This document shows positions 1 to 5,934 of a stretch of 9,371 nt of DNA, one piece after another (the stretch's first letter is position 1; every line of letters starts with the position of its first letter). The notes under the pieces were generated by a model. The model had not been told where the DNA came from and searched no databases. It saw only the letters and a list, made by a program, of their open reading frames with translations. Source of the DNA: Methanobrevibacter sp. (GTDB lineage: Archaea > Methanobacteriota > Methanobacteria > Methanobacteriales > Methanobacteriaceae); contig JAEEWY010000049.1 of assembly GCA_016291275.1 (NCBI GenBank), positions 1 to 9,371 on the forward strand, given 5' to 3'. The translations under genes were made by a program, and so were the position numbers.

Positions 1-67
1 CTATCAGGAATATTAAGAGTACAACGCCTTCACCAATCAATTGGAATGCTTGTTCATGCAATAACAT
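1..67 (-). CDS. 5' end of a probable membrane protein gene (partial)
   Basis: Only the first 22 codons are visible, and the gene continues past the left edge. The minus strand from the ATG at 65-67 reads MLLHEQAFQLIGEGVVLLIF followed by LI. From about residue 9 it becomes strongly hydrophobic, as expected for the first membrane segment of a small integral membrane protein. A strong archaeal TATA-like element lies at 117-130, which would place transcription start near 97 and leave a leader of roughly 30 nt. No good Shine-Dalgarno site is seen. The plus strand over the same bases is also open (ending at a TAA at 67-69), so a plus-strand gene tail is the alternative. I prefer the minus reading because of the hydrophobic pattern and the promoter. 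Family not identified. Confidence 0.45.
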   Translation of the reverse strand, partial: MLLHEQAFQLIGEGVVLLIFLI

Positions 68-108
68 AATTTTCAATTCTATAATTTTTAAATAAATTCA
101 TTTAATAC

Positions 109-148
109 TATTTTATTTTATATATATAAAACTTTTTAAAATAAAATA
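109..148 (-). promoter_or_regulatory. Palindromic TATA element inside an inverted repeat, upstream of the left-edge gene
   Basis: The 14-bp palindrome TTTATATATATAAA lies at 117-130 and matches the archaeal box A (TTTATATA). It overlaps a perfect 12-bp inverted repeat, 109-120 against 137-148. Read on the minus strand it sits about 50 bp upstream of the ATG at 67, a good distance for a promoter. The symmetric TATA box could in principle direct transcription either way, but the only start codon nearby is leftward. Confidence 0.5.
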
Positions 149-237
149 ATAAATATTAAGAAAAAATAAAACATGAAATTTTAGAAAAGATAATCTATTT
201 TTTAAAAAAAATAAGATAAAATTATTTATAAAAATGC

Positions 238-702
238 TTAAAATGGCTCAATCTTATAGTTCTTGACTTCCCCTTCAATAACAACACCATCTTTGGATTT
301 GACTATATTCAATCCTGATAAGCTGTCACAGGAGCATAAGATATCCTGTTCAGGGTGTGTTCCAGGAACTATTCCACAGTCCAATCTAACGTTTTCCCCT
401 ACTGAAAGTACCATCTTAAGCCTTTTTGAGGATGGATGGTCCTTTGGAAGAACAAGTATAGGTGACTCAATATCCCTTGTTAGATATGCCAAGGATCTTA
501 TTCCCTTTTCATACTTTTCACCTAAATTAAATGAAGAAACAGCTATTAAATCATCTTCTTCAAGGTATTGGACGATTTCATCACTGTCTGGAGTGCCTAT
601 AAATAGCATCTTTTCCTCTCCTGCCTTAACTATTCCTACCATACCGCTTTCACCAAGCAAAAAGAGTATTTCATCCTTTGTAAACTTAATTTCAGTTTCC
701 AT
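238..702 (-). CDS. Conserved-looking hypothetical protein, 154 aa
   Basis: I do not recognise this family. The product is a soluble-looking protein with no signal peptide or membrane segment. An acidic, mixed alpha/beta N-terminal half (about residues 1-85) is followed by a segment rich in Gly, Pro and Cys. Visible features are C109 in a VRLDCG stretch, H116 in GTHPEQD, and a C-S-C pair (C123, C125) directly after it. A Cys/His cluster of this kind could bind metal or be redox active, but that is inference. The longest frame begins at 705 with two consecutive ATG codons. I choose the second (700-702) because GGGGAT at 706-711 then lies exactly 3 nt upstream, the spacing used by other genes here. 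It lies on the same strand as the zinc-ribbon gene upstream, separated from it by a terminator hairpin, so it is probably transcribed alone. No clear TATA box was found. Confidence 0.75.
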   Translation of the reverse strand: METEIKFTKDEILFLLGESGMVGIVKAGEEKMLFIGTPDSDEIVQYLEEDDLIAVSSFNLGEKYEKGIRSLAYLTRDIESPILVLPKDHPSSKRLKMVLSVGENVRLDCGIVPGTHPEQDILCSCDSLSGLNIVKSKDGVVIEGEVKNYKIEPF

Positions 703-784
703 CATATCCCCACAATTTTCGATATTAATCTAAATCAAAACCTAAAATAGTCTGCAATAATCTAAAAAAAGTAAAATAATTCAT

Positions 785-822
785 AAAAAAAGTTAAAGAG
801 CAAATTAAAATTTACTCTTAAC
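785..822 (-). terminator. Hairpin and oligo-T terminator after the zinc-ribbon gene
   Basis: On the minus strand an interrupted stem (arms 811-822 and 792-804, with a core AGAGTAAA pairing TTTGCTCT including one G-U pair and a one-base bulge further out) is followed at once by a run of seven T (complement of 785-791). It lies about 20 nt beyond the stop codon at 841-843. Confidence 0.6.
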
Positions 823-840
823 ACTTAAAAAGCAATAGGT

Positions 841-996
841 TTATTCTTGTGCTTCTACATTGTCACTTTGACAGGAAGGACAGATAACCTTTTTACCTAA
901 TCCTTTAAAGTCATTTCCACAATCTAAGCATTTATATTTCTTTGTTTTCAATTTTTTCATTGAAAGTTCAGCCATTGGGCCTCCAGAACTACACAT
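841..996 (-). CDS. Small zinc-ribbon protein, 51 aa
   Basis: The product is a very small, basic, cytoplasmic protein with a classic zinc ribbon: C23-x2-C26 (KCLDCG) and C39-x2-C42 (ICPSC), separated by 12 residues and expected to hold one structural zinc. A fifth cysteine lies at residue 2 in MCSSGGP. Rubredoxin-like ribbons of this size occur in many methanogen proteins and usually bind nucleic acid or a protein partner, but nothing in the sequence fixes the role. The longest frame begins 27 nt further upstream at 1023. I reject that start because GGTGAT at 1000-1005 sits exactly 3 nt before the ATG at 994-996; the apparent N-terminal residues KGDI are simply the ribosome-binding site translated. 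A terminator hairpin follows the stop, so the gene looks monocistronic. Confidence 0.8.
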   Translation of the reverse strand: MCSSGGPMAELSMKKLKTKKYKCLDCGNDFKGLGKKVICPSCQSDNVEAQE

Positions 997-999
997 AAT

Positions 1000-1005
1000 A
1001 TCACC
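1000..1005 (-). promoter_or_regulatory. Ribosome-binding site that decides the zinc-ribbon gene start
   Basis: The minus strand reads GGTGAT, complementary to the usual archaeal 16S rRNA 3' end, then ATT, then ATG. The same GGTGAT plus 3-nt spacing precedes the HMG-CoA reductase and uvrB starts, which supports the shorter 51-aa product. Confidence 0.75.
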
Positions 1006-1055
1006 TTTTATTAAAACAGTCAAATAGAAATTTTAACTATTGTTAATAAGTAATT

Positions 1056-1067
1056 GTTTATATGTTC
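1056..1067 (-). promoter_or_regulatory. Probable TATA box for the zinc-ribbon gene
   Basis: The minus strand reads GAACATATAAAC, a moderate match to archaeal box A, about 60-70 nt upstream of the start codon. Transcription would begin near 1033 and give a leader of about 35 nt containing the GGTGAT site. AT-rich DNA gives many such matches by chance. Confidence 0.35.
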
Positions 1068-1101
1068 ATTTTAGTATTTATTATTTTATATTTGAAATCA
1101 A

Positions 1102-1467
1102 TTACTCATAGTACTTCATTAATTGACTTGATTCCTCAGTTGATTCAAATTCATCTATGAAGTTCTTTAAATCCTTGATAAACTCTTCTTTCCTTTTATC
1201 TAAGTCTTCAATAGATGAATAATCCTTTTTAATGGTTAAATTCATTAGAATATCATCTGTTTCAAGAGTAATTTTAGGAAAATCCCTATTTAAATCATCA
1301 TCAGAGTTATTTAAATTATTTAGATCTCCCTCATCAGAGTTTGAAATTAAATTGTCAAAATCATTGAATTCAATGGAATCATCATCAAAGATAGGTTTGC
1401 TGTTTTCCAATTCCTTCTTGAATTCTTCAAATTCCTTTTTAAAATCAATATATTCCTTTTCCGACAT
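1102..1467 (-). CDS. Small highly acidic hypothetical protein, 121 aa
   Basis: I do not recognise this protein. It has no signal peptide, membrane segment or cysteine. Residues 1-22 are Glu/Lys rich and likely helical, with a repeating EFEEFKKE-type pattern that could form a short coiled coil. Residues 27-62 are a low-complexity Asp/Asn/Ser stretch, probably disordered. Residues 64-82 look like a short beta region, and residues 84-121 again look helical (EDLDKRKEEF). The overall layout suggests a small scaffolding or binding protein, but no function can be assigned. A longer reading would use TTG at 1474-1476; I choose the ATG at 1465-1467 because MSEKEY is a natural start, although no good Shine-Dalgarno site precedes either. 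It lies between the HMG-CoA reductase gene, whose terminator precedes it, and the zinc-ribbon gene. Confidence 0.65.
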   Translation of the reverse strand: MSEKEYIDFKKEFEEFKKELENSKPIFDDDSIEFNDFDNLISNSDEGDLNNLNNSDDDLNRDFPKITLETDDILMNLTIKKDYSSIEDLDKRKEEFIKDLKNFIDEFESTEESSQLMKYYE

Positions 1468-1532
1468 AATAATCAATCAAAATATAAAAAAAGTTAGAGT
1501 AATTGCATTTATAATGTTATAAGATAAATGTA

Positions 1533-1586
1533 AAAAAATAAAAAATTAAAGATAAAAGATTTAAGATAATTAAAATCAATTATCTT
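1533..1586 (-). terminator. Hairpin and oligo-T terminator of HMG-CoA reductase
   Basis: On the minus strand a perfect 9-bp stem (arms 1578-1586 and 1563-1571, loop of 6 nt) overlaps the TAA stop codon at 1580-1582. It is followed by T-rich DNA with runs of six and seven T down to about 1533. The overlap of stem and stop codon makes this a compact gene end. Confidence 0.65.
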
Positions 1587-2782
1587 CCAAGCTCTTGGTG
1601 AGCTTTTGCCAAGTGTCCTGCAGAGATTGCTGCAATTAATGACAATTCACCAGCCATAACAGTAGAAATGACTATTTCAGCAAACTTGTTTACCTTGCCG
1701 GATCCTGCACAATCGATTATCTGCAATCCTTCGTTTGCAGTTTCAAGCCTTGTTCCACCACCGATTGTAGCGATAGGCAAATCAGGCATGTTTACAGAGA
1801 AGTATAAGTCTCCATCCCTGTCCTCTGCAGTTGTAATTCCTAATGAACCTTCTACAACATGTGCTTCATCCTGACCGGTTGCTAAGAATATCGCTCCAAT
1901 CATATTTGCAAAGTGAGCATTGAATGCCATGCTTCCTGCTGCAGCGGAACCAATCAAGTTTTTAGCGGTATTTACCTCTTCAATTGCCTTTGCAGTTGTC
2001 TTAAGCTTTGCTCTGACAATAGCTTCAGGTATTAAAATGTCTGCAACAACAGTTTTTCCTCTTCCTTCAACTATATTGATTGCTGCAGGTTTTTTGTCAA
2101 CACAAAGGTTTCCGCTTAAAGCCAAAGCATGAACTCCTAAATCATCATGCAATTTAGCCAATACCTTTTCTGTTGCAATGGTAACCATGTTCATGCCCAT
2201 ACTGTCTCCTGTTGAGTAAACGAAACGAGGATAAACATAATTTCCTACAATGATGATAGGATCTATCTTAACCAATTTCCCATGGCTTGTTGTGGATTCT
2301 GCGATTTCCTTAAGCTCATCGAACTTGTCTTCAAACCATTGCTTGACCTTTACAGCTTCTACAACGGATTCTGTTTTGATTGCAGGAGCTCTTGTCATCT
2401 TATCTCCAATAATCCTTGCATTAGCCCCTCCAGCTGCAGTTATGGCAGAACATCCTCTATTCACTGAAGCCAATAATGCACCTTCAGATGTGGCAAGTGG
2501 CACAAAGAAATCATCTTTTGCATATTCTCCATTGACTTTTAATGGACCTGCAACTCCAATAGGTATTTGCACTGTTCCTATAGGATTCTCAATGTTCTTT
2601 GCAAATGCAAGTTCCATATCCAATGTATAATCAGCAATCTTATCAAGTTGGCAATTGGAATGTCTTTCTATAAACTCCCTTCTAATGTCTAAAGCTTCTG
2701 TTGCATTTTCAGTAAACTTGTCAATTTGATAAAGCTTCATTTCACCAGCTAATAACTTTTCAATGATTTCTTCTTTATCCAT
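1580..2782 (-). CDS. hmgA: 3-hydroxy-3-methylglutaryl-CoA reductase (NADPH), class I
   Basis: The enzyme reduces HMG-CoA to mevalonate with two NADPH, the committed step of the mevalonate pathway that feeds archaeal isoprenoid ether lipids. At 400 aa it is the soluble archaeal class I form, lacking the membrane anchor of the eukaryotic enzyme. Visible motifs are ENPIG at 65-69, SEGALLASVNRG with catalytic E100, the cofactor-site GDSMGMNM at 192-199, DKKPAAIN with catalytic K230, GQDEA with catalytic D305, and the C-terminal GHLAKAH with the catalytic H395. All four catalytic residues are therefore present. The start at 2782 is supported by GGTGAT at 2786-2791, exactly 3 nt upstream. The gene follows sucD on the same strand, but a terminator between them and its own 107-nt leader region suggest separate transcription. 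Confidence 0.97.
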   Translation of the reverse strand: MDKEEIIEKLLAGEMKLYQIDKFTENATEALDIRREFIERHSNCQLDKIADYTLDMELAFAKNIENPIGTVQIPIGVAGPLKVNGEYAKDDFFVPLATSEGALLASVNRGCSAITAAGGANARIIGDKMTRAPAIKTESVVEAVKVKQWFEDKFDELKEIAESTTSHGKLVKIDPIIIVGNYVYPRFVYSTGDSMGMNMVTIATEKVLAKLHDDLGVHALALSGNLCVDKKPAAINIVEGRGKTVVADILIPEAIVRAKLKTTAKAIEEVNTAKNLIGSAAAGSMAFNAHFANMIGAIFLATGQDEAHVVEGSLGITTAEDRDGDLYFSVNMPDLPIATIGGGTRLETANEGLQIIDCAGSGKVNKFAEIVISTVMAGELSLIAAISAGHLAKAHQELGR

Positions 2783-2785
2783 ATT

Positions 2786-2791
2786 ATCACC
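2786..2791 (-). promoter_or_regulatory. Ribosome-binding site of hmgA
   Basis: The minus strand reads GGTGAT, then AAT, then the ATG at 2780-2782. It fixes the start codon and follows the same spacing as the zinc-ribbon and uvrB genes. Confidence 0.75.
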
Positions 2792-2872
2792 GAGAAAAAT
2801 AGTTTTCTTATAAAAATAGAGTTTCTCTAAATTTTAATTTTCAGATTGTATAATTTTGATTTGTTATAAAAT

Positions 2873-2898
2873 AAAAAAAGATGGAGAGATTATTCTCC
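2873..2898 (-). terminator. Hairpin and oligo-T terminator of sucD
   Basis: On the minus strand GGAGA (2894-2898) pairs with TCTCC (2883-2887) around the TAA stop codon at 2890-2892. A run of seven T (complement of 2873-2879) follows. The stem is short but the T-run is a good archaeal termination signal. Confidence 0.6.
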
Positions 2899-3756
2899 AC
2901 GAGCTTCTTTAATAAATTCTACGATTTCAGAAGGTTTTTTAGCTACTTTTACACCAGCAGCTGCCAAAGCTTCCATTTTGCTTTTTGCAGTACCTGAGTT
3001 ACCAGCAATGATAGCTCCTGCGTGACCCATTCTTTTTCCAGGTGGTGCAGAAAGACCTGCAATGTAAGCTACAACAGGTTTTGTAATGTTGTCCTTGATG
3101 TATTCAGCTGCAGCCTCTTCAGCCCCTCCACCGATTTCACCGATTAATACGATTTCTTTTGTATCAGGGTCGTTTTCGAACATATCCAATACTTCAATGT
3201 ATGGGGTACCGATAACAGGGTCTCCTCCAATACCTACGCAAGTGCTTTGTCCAATTCCTGCACGGGTTAATTGGCTTGCAATCTCATAAGTCAATGTACC
3301 GCTTCTGGAAATGACTCCAACATCTCCTTCAGAGAAGATATGGGTTGGCATAATACCAAGTTTTCCCACTTTAGGAGAGATTACACCCGGAGTGTTTGGT
3401 CCAATTACAGTAACTCCTTTTGCTTTAGCATAAGCCATGATCTCCATAGTGTCATGAATAGGAATGTGTTCAGTGATTATAATAACCAAATCCAAATGAT
3501 CAATGGATTCAAATGCAGCATCCTTTGCAAATGGTGCTGGTACGAATATGATTGATGCATTTACATCTACATTTTCCTTAGCTTCTTCAATAGAATCAAA
3601 AACAGGAACTCCACAAACCTCTTGACCGCCTTTGCCTGGAGTTACACCTGCTACAATCTTTGTATTGTATTTCATCATCTGTTCAGTGTGGAATTGACCT
3701 TGTTTTCCAGTAATTCCTTGCACTAAACATTTTGTATTTTCATTCAATATTATCAT
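2890..3756 (-). CDS. sucD: Succinyl-CoA synthetase (ADP-forming), alpha subunit
   Basis: This is the alpha subunit of the enzyme interconverting succinate, CoA and ATP with succinyl-CoA. In methanogens it works in the incomplete reductive TCA branch towards 2-oxoglutarate. Counting from the chosen start, the 288-aa product has the CoA-binding Rossmann domain with GITGKQG at 14-20, GPNTPGVISP at 119-128, SRSGTLTYE at 150-158, GIGGDPVIGT at 175-184, and the phosphohistidine loop GKRMGHAGAI with H245. The frame extends 13 codons further upstream to 3795, but the family normally begins near the chosen methionine, and GTGGTT followed by CAT and ATG gives the local ribosome-site spacing, so 3756 is preferred. 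No beta subunit (sucC) gene lies in the window, so the two subunits are encoded apart or sucC lies outside. Confidence 0.95.
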   Translation of the reverse strand: MIILNENTKCLVQGITGKQGQFHTEQMMKYNTKIVAGVTPGKGGQEVCGVPVFDSIEEAKENVDVNASIIFVPAPFAKDAAFESIDHLDLVIIITEHIPIHDTMEIMAYAKAKGVTVIGPNTPGVISPKVGKLGIMPTHIFSEGDVGVISRSGTLTYEIASQLTRAGIGQSTCVGIGGDPVIGTPYIEVLDMFENDPDTKEIVLIGEIGGGAEEAAAEYIKDNITKPVVAYIAGLSAPPGKRMGHAGAIIAGNSGTAKSKMEALAAAGVKVAKKPSEIVEFIKEARGE

Positions 3757-3850
3757 ATGAACCACAATCGAAATTTTAAATAATTGTTTTTTCAAATTAA
3801 TTAAATTAAGTTTAAATCTAGATAATAATCTTAAAAATTATTAATCACTA

Positions 3851-3860
3851 TTATATATAG
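3851..3860 (-). promoter_or_regulatory. Probable TATA box of sucD
   Basis: The minus strand reads CTATATATAA, a good archaeal box A match, preceded by the purine-rich AAGAA as a possible BRE. Transcription would start near 3828, giving a leader of about 70 nt before the ATG at 3756. Confidence 0.5.
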
Positions 3861-3936
3861 TTCTTAAATATTAAATAGTTAATCATTTATTTATATAAAA
3901 AAATATAAAATTTGAAAAATTTAAGAAATAGAAAAT

Positions 3937-3991
3937 AAAATATAAAGAAAATATAAAGAAAATATAAAGAAAATATAAAGAAAATATAATG
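3937..3991. repeat. Tandem 11-bp repeat array, five copies
   Basis: Four perfect head-to-tail copies of AAAATATAAAG begin at 3937, 3948, 3959 and 3970, and a fifth at 3981 carries one mismatch. On the minus strand each copy reads CTTTATATTTT, resembling a TATA box. The 11-bp period is close to one helical turn, so the A-tracts are in phase, as expected for intrinsically bent DNA. The array lies about 180-235 bp upstream of the sucD start. Confidence 0.9.
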
Positions 3992-4000
3992 AGAAATATG

Positions 4001-4073
4001 AGGAAAAAATAAGAAAAAATTTTAATAAAGAATAATCTAATTTATGATTAATTAAACTGACACTTTATTAAAA
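4001..4073 (-). terminator. Inverted repeat with T-rich tail, possible terminator of the 241-aa gene
   Basis: Perfect 11-bp arms at 4020-4030 and 4063-4073 (CTTTATTAAAA on one side) are separated by 32 nt. On the minus strand they are followed by two runs of six T. This would end transcription of the gene that stops at 4115. The long AT-rich loop makes the hairpin itself weak; the T-runs are the stronger signal. Confidence 0.4.
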
Positions 4074-4114
4074 ATAATTAAAATAATAGTATCTAAAATT
4101 AATTAAAATGATAC

Positions 4115-4840
4115 TTAACCTAAAATTCTTGTTTTGTTTTCAAATGGTATAGATAAATCTATCATATTTCCATTCATTAATGCAGTTACAGATACCAAGA
4201 CACTTCCAGGAAGCACATTGCATGAGGTATGCCTCTTTACGAGATAGGTGTTTTTATTTCCTAAAGCTGCCCCAATCATTGCACTTGCAACAACGGCAAT
4301 CTGTTCCAATTCGTTTACTGAAACAACTACAACAGGGTCATCTGTGTCCTCAGTGGATACATAACCCACACCTGGAACATCAGTTCTTGTACCTATCTTA
4401 TCGCTGACTCCTGTGACTGCTTTCATTCCACTTGCTGCCTCTATTGCAGAATTAGCAACATCCGCTACAAATGATTCTCCTCCATAAGTGTCAAATGCCA
4501 TGATGATTGCATCCTGAAAAGGGCCTTCTTCCAGATTTGCTTCTGCATAGGATATGCCTTCTCCAGCTTTTTCAGGGTCTTCGGAGATTCCTGCCACATC
4601 ACCTAAATCTTCTGCATTGTTTCTTAATATTTCTACAATGCCTGCATTAACTGTTTCTAATAGATCATCCTCAACAAATGCAGTGATTACAACATCATCA
4701 CCTGTAACATTTGTTAAAGCTGCCTTTCTTGCTCCCAATTCCAAAAGTTTAGGAATGTCCTTTTCAATGTTTTTAACTAATGAATCGGAAACTGAAACAT
4801 CATTGCTTGAAATATCTGCACCAATAGCTACAACTTTCAT
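4115..4840 (-). CDS. Conserved-looking protein of unknown function, 241 aa
   Basis: I do not recognise the family. The protein is soluble and acidic, with no signal peptide. It begins with a beta strand and loop, MKVVAIGADISSND, resembling the start of an alpha/beta fold, followed by an Asp/Glu-rich helical region (residues 20-105). Residues 108-165 contain FDTYGGES (116-123), SGMKAVTGVSDKIGTRTD and PGVGYVS, Gly- and Thr-rich loops that look like a ligand site. The C-terminal part has an Ala/Val-rich helix (179-193), then GNKNTYLVKRHTSC with the single cysteine C207, and ends IPFENKTRILG. The well-ordered composition suggests a genuine conserved enzyme or binding protein; that is inference. 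The start at 4840 fits ATTGAT at 4844-4849 placed 3 nt upstream. It is divergent from aroD, with which it shares a 217-nt control region. Confidence 0.8.
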   Translation of the reverse strand: MKVVAIGADISSNDVSVSDSLVKNIEKDIPKLLELGARKAALTNVTGDDVVITAFVEDDLLETVNAGIVEILRNNAEDLGDVAGISEDPEKAGEGISYAEANLEEGPFQDAIIMAFDTYGGESFVADVANSAIEAASGMKAVTGVSDKIGTRTDVPGVGYVSTEDTDDPVVVVSVNELEQIAVVASAMIGAALGNKNTYLVKRHTSCNVLPGSVLVSVTALMNGNMIDLSIPFENKTRILG

Positions 4841-4900
4841 AATATCAATTAATATCTTTTGCTTTTATAGTTAATATCTTTAATTATTTAATTCAGAATT

Positions 4901-4960
4901 TAAAAATCATATAAATTTATAAAAATCAATGTAAATCAATATAAATCAGCTAAAAATCAA
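4901..4960. repeat. AAATCA array with ~10-bp period in the divergent control region
   Basis: Five copies of the core AAATCA begin at 4904, 4923, 4933, 4943 and 4954, with a degenerate AAATTT at 4913, giving intervals of 9 to 11 bp. The array lies between the start of the 241-aa gene (leftward, 4840) and aroD (rightward, 5058). Helical phasing would put all cores on one face of the DNA, suiting cooperative binding or bending. Confidence 0.65.
4908..4915 (-). promoter_or_regulatory. Probable TATA box of the 241-aa gene
   Basis: The minus strand reads TTTATATG, close to box A, about 70 nt upstream of the ATG at 4840. It would give a leader of about 40 nt. It overlaps the first units of the AAATCA array. 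Confidence 0.4.
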
Positions 4961-4981
4961 TTAAGTATTTAATTAAATAAG

Positions 4982-4990
4982 TTAAATATA
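4982..4990 (+). promoter_or_regulatory. Possible TATA box of aroD
   Basis: TTAAATATA at 4982-4990 lies about 70 nt before the GTG start, which would leave a leader of about 40 nt. The match to box A is only moderate and the surrounding DNA is very AT-rich. Confidence 0.35.
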
Positions 4991-5057
4991 TTAGTAGATA
5001 AAAATTAAAATCAAAAAGTGATAAAAAAAATCATGTTTTTAAAATGGGGTAAACAGC

Positions 5058-5741
5058 GTGTACAGTGAAACTAAAATAGCTATTCCAATTTTCCAAAGGA
5101 ACAAGGAAGACATCTTGAAAGTTGCTAACGATTGCATAATAAAAGGTGCAGACATTCTTGAGCTTAGAATAGATGGCATGGATAATCCTAATCCTAAGGT
5201 TGTTAAGGAAATCATAGAAGAGATCAATTTCCCTACAATAGCGACCAATAGAACCTCTAAAGAAGGAGGATCATTTAAAGGAAGCGAAGAGGATAGAATA
5301 GCTATACTTAGAGAATGCTGTGATGTGGCTGATTATGTTGATGTAGAGCTCCAAACAGACAGAGAACTCATTGAATCAATTACAGAAACTGGAGTAACCT
5401 CAATCATTTCATACCATAACTTCAAGCAAACTCCTGATTTGGACATATTAATGGATATTGTAATCCAGGAAAAACAGCTTGGAGACATTGCAAAGATAGC
5501 TGTTATGCCTAATACCCTTGAGGATACATTGACAATTTTACCTTTAATGTCTCACTTCGATAACGTTGTAGCTATTTCCATGGGAGAATTAGGAAGTTAT
5601 ACAAGGGTTATTGCATCTAAATTCAATGCACCATTTACTTTTGCTGTAGTAAATGACAATACAGCACCTGGACAAATAGACATTGATACAATGAAATCAT
5701 TGATGAATAGTGATCTAATCAATACAGATGATTTGAAATAA
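5058..5741 (+). CDS. aroD: 3-dehydroquinate dehydratase, type I
   Basis: The enzyme removes water from 3-dehydroquinate to give 3-dehydroshikimate, the third shikimate-pathway step in aromatic amino acid synthesis, through a Schiff-base intermediate. The 227-aa product is a single TIM-barrel domain of normal archaeal length. By comparison with the Salmonella type I enzyme, E35 and R37 in LELRID bind substrate, E69 in RTSKEGG is the active-site glutamate, H120 in SYHNF is the general base, K146 in KIAVMP is the Schiff-base lysine, and R183 and Q206 (APGQI) bind the substrate carboxylate. All are present, so the gene looks functional. It starts with GTG at 5058, with GGGGT about 8 nt upstream. 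It is the only complete plus-strand gene and converges with the adhesin gene; no other shikimate gene is in view. Confidence 0.96.
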   Translation: MYSETKIAIPIFQRNKEDILKVANDCIIKGADILELRIDGMDNPNPKVVKEIIEEINFPTIATNRTSKEGGSFKGSEEDRIAILRECCDVADYVDVELQTDRELIESITETGVTSIISYHNFKQTPDLDILMDIVIQEKQLGDIAKIAVMPNTLEDTLTILPLMSHFDNVVAISMGELGSYTRVIASKFNAPFTFAVVNDNTAPGQIDIDTMKSLMNSDLINTDDLK

Positions 5742-5866
5742 TAATCATCATTTGCTTTTTATATAAAAATTTAATTAAAAATAGTAATGCTATAAAATTT
5801 ATAAGAATTTTAAAAAATATTATTTAAAAATAGATAAAATTAATATAAAATTAAAATGCTTGTTTT

Positions 5867-5909
5867 AAAAAAAATAAAAAAAGAATTAAGAGAAAAAAAT
5901 CTCTTAATT
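5867..5909 (-). terminator. Strong hairpin terminator of the adhesin-like gene
   Basis: A perfect 10-bp stem has arms AATTAAGAGA (5884-5893) and TCTCTTAATT (5900-5909) with a 6-nt loop. On the minus strand it is followed by T7, A, T8 (complement of 5867-5882). It lies 26 nt beyond the stop codon at 5935-5937 in the restored adhesin frame, but about 250 nt beyond the premature stop. The stem could also help end aroD from the other side. Confidence 0.7.
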
Positions 5910-5934
5910 AAACTAATTTTGATTTAATTTCCAA

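Larger units (their letters stand above)
3757..4114. other. 358-nt AT-rich intergenic region upstream of sucD
   Basis: I see no gene on either strand here. From right to left on the minus strand it holds a weak stem at the end of the 241-aa gene (AGTATC at 4088-4093 against GATACT at 4110-4115), an 11-bp inverted repeat with a T-rich tail, the 11-bp tandem repeat array, and a TATA element for sucD. Confidence 0.8.

Noticed and set aside
1..69. Plus-strand reading ending at TAA 67-69 as the tail of a gene
   Set aside because: The opposite strand gives a start codon, a hydrophobic membrane-like N-terminus and an upstream TATA element. The plus-strand residues show no recognisable pattern. It cannot be excluded from so little sequence.
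2250..2630. Open plus-strand frame opposite hmgA
   Set aside because: It is the complement of a fully convincing HMG-CoA reductase and has no family features or ribosome site.
3937..3991. CRISPR array
   Set aside because: The units are 11 bp, head to tail without spacers, so this is a simple tandem repeat.
3757..4114. Structured non-coding RNA gene
   Set aside because: The region is nearly all A/T with no GC-rich stems, unlike stable RNAs of methanogens. Only terminator-like and promoter-like elements were found.
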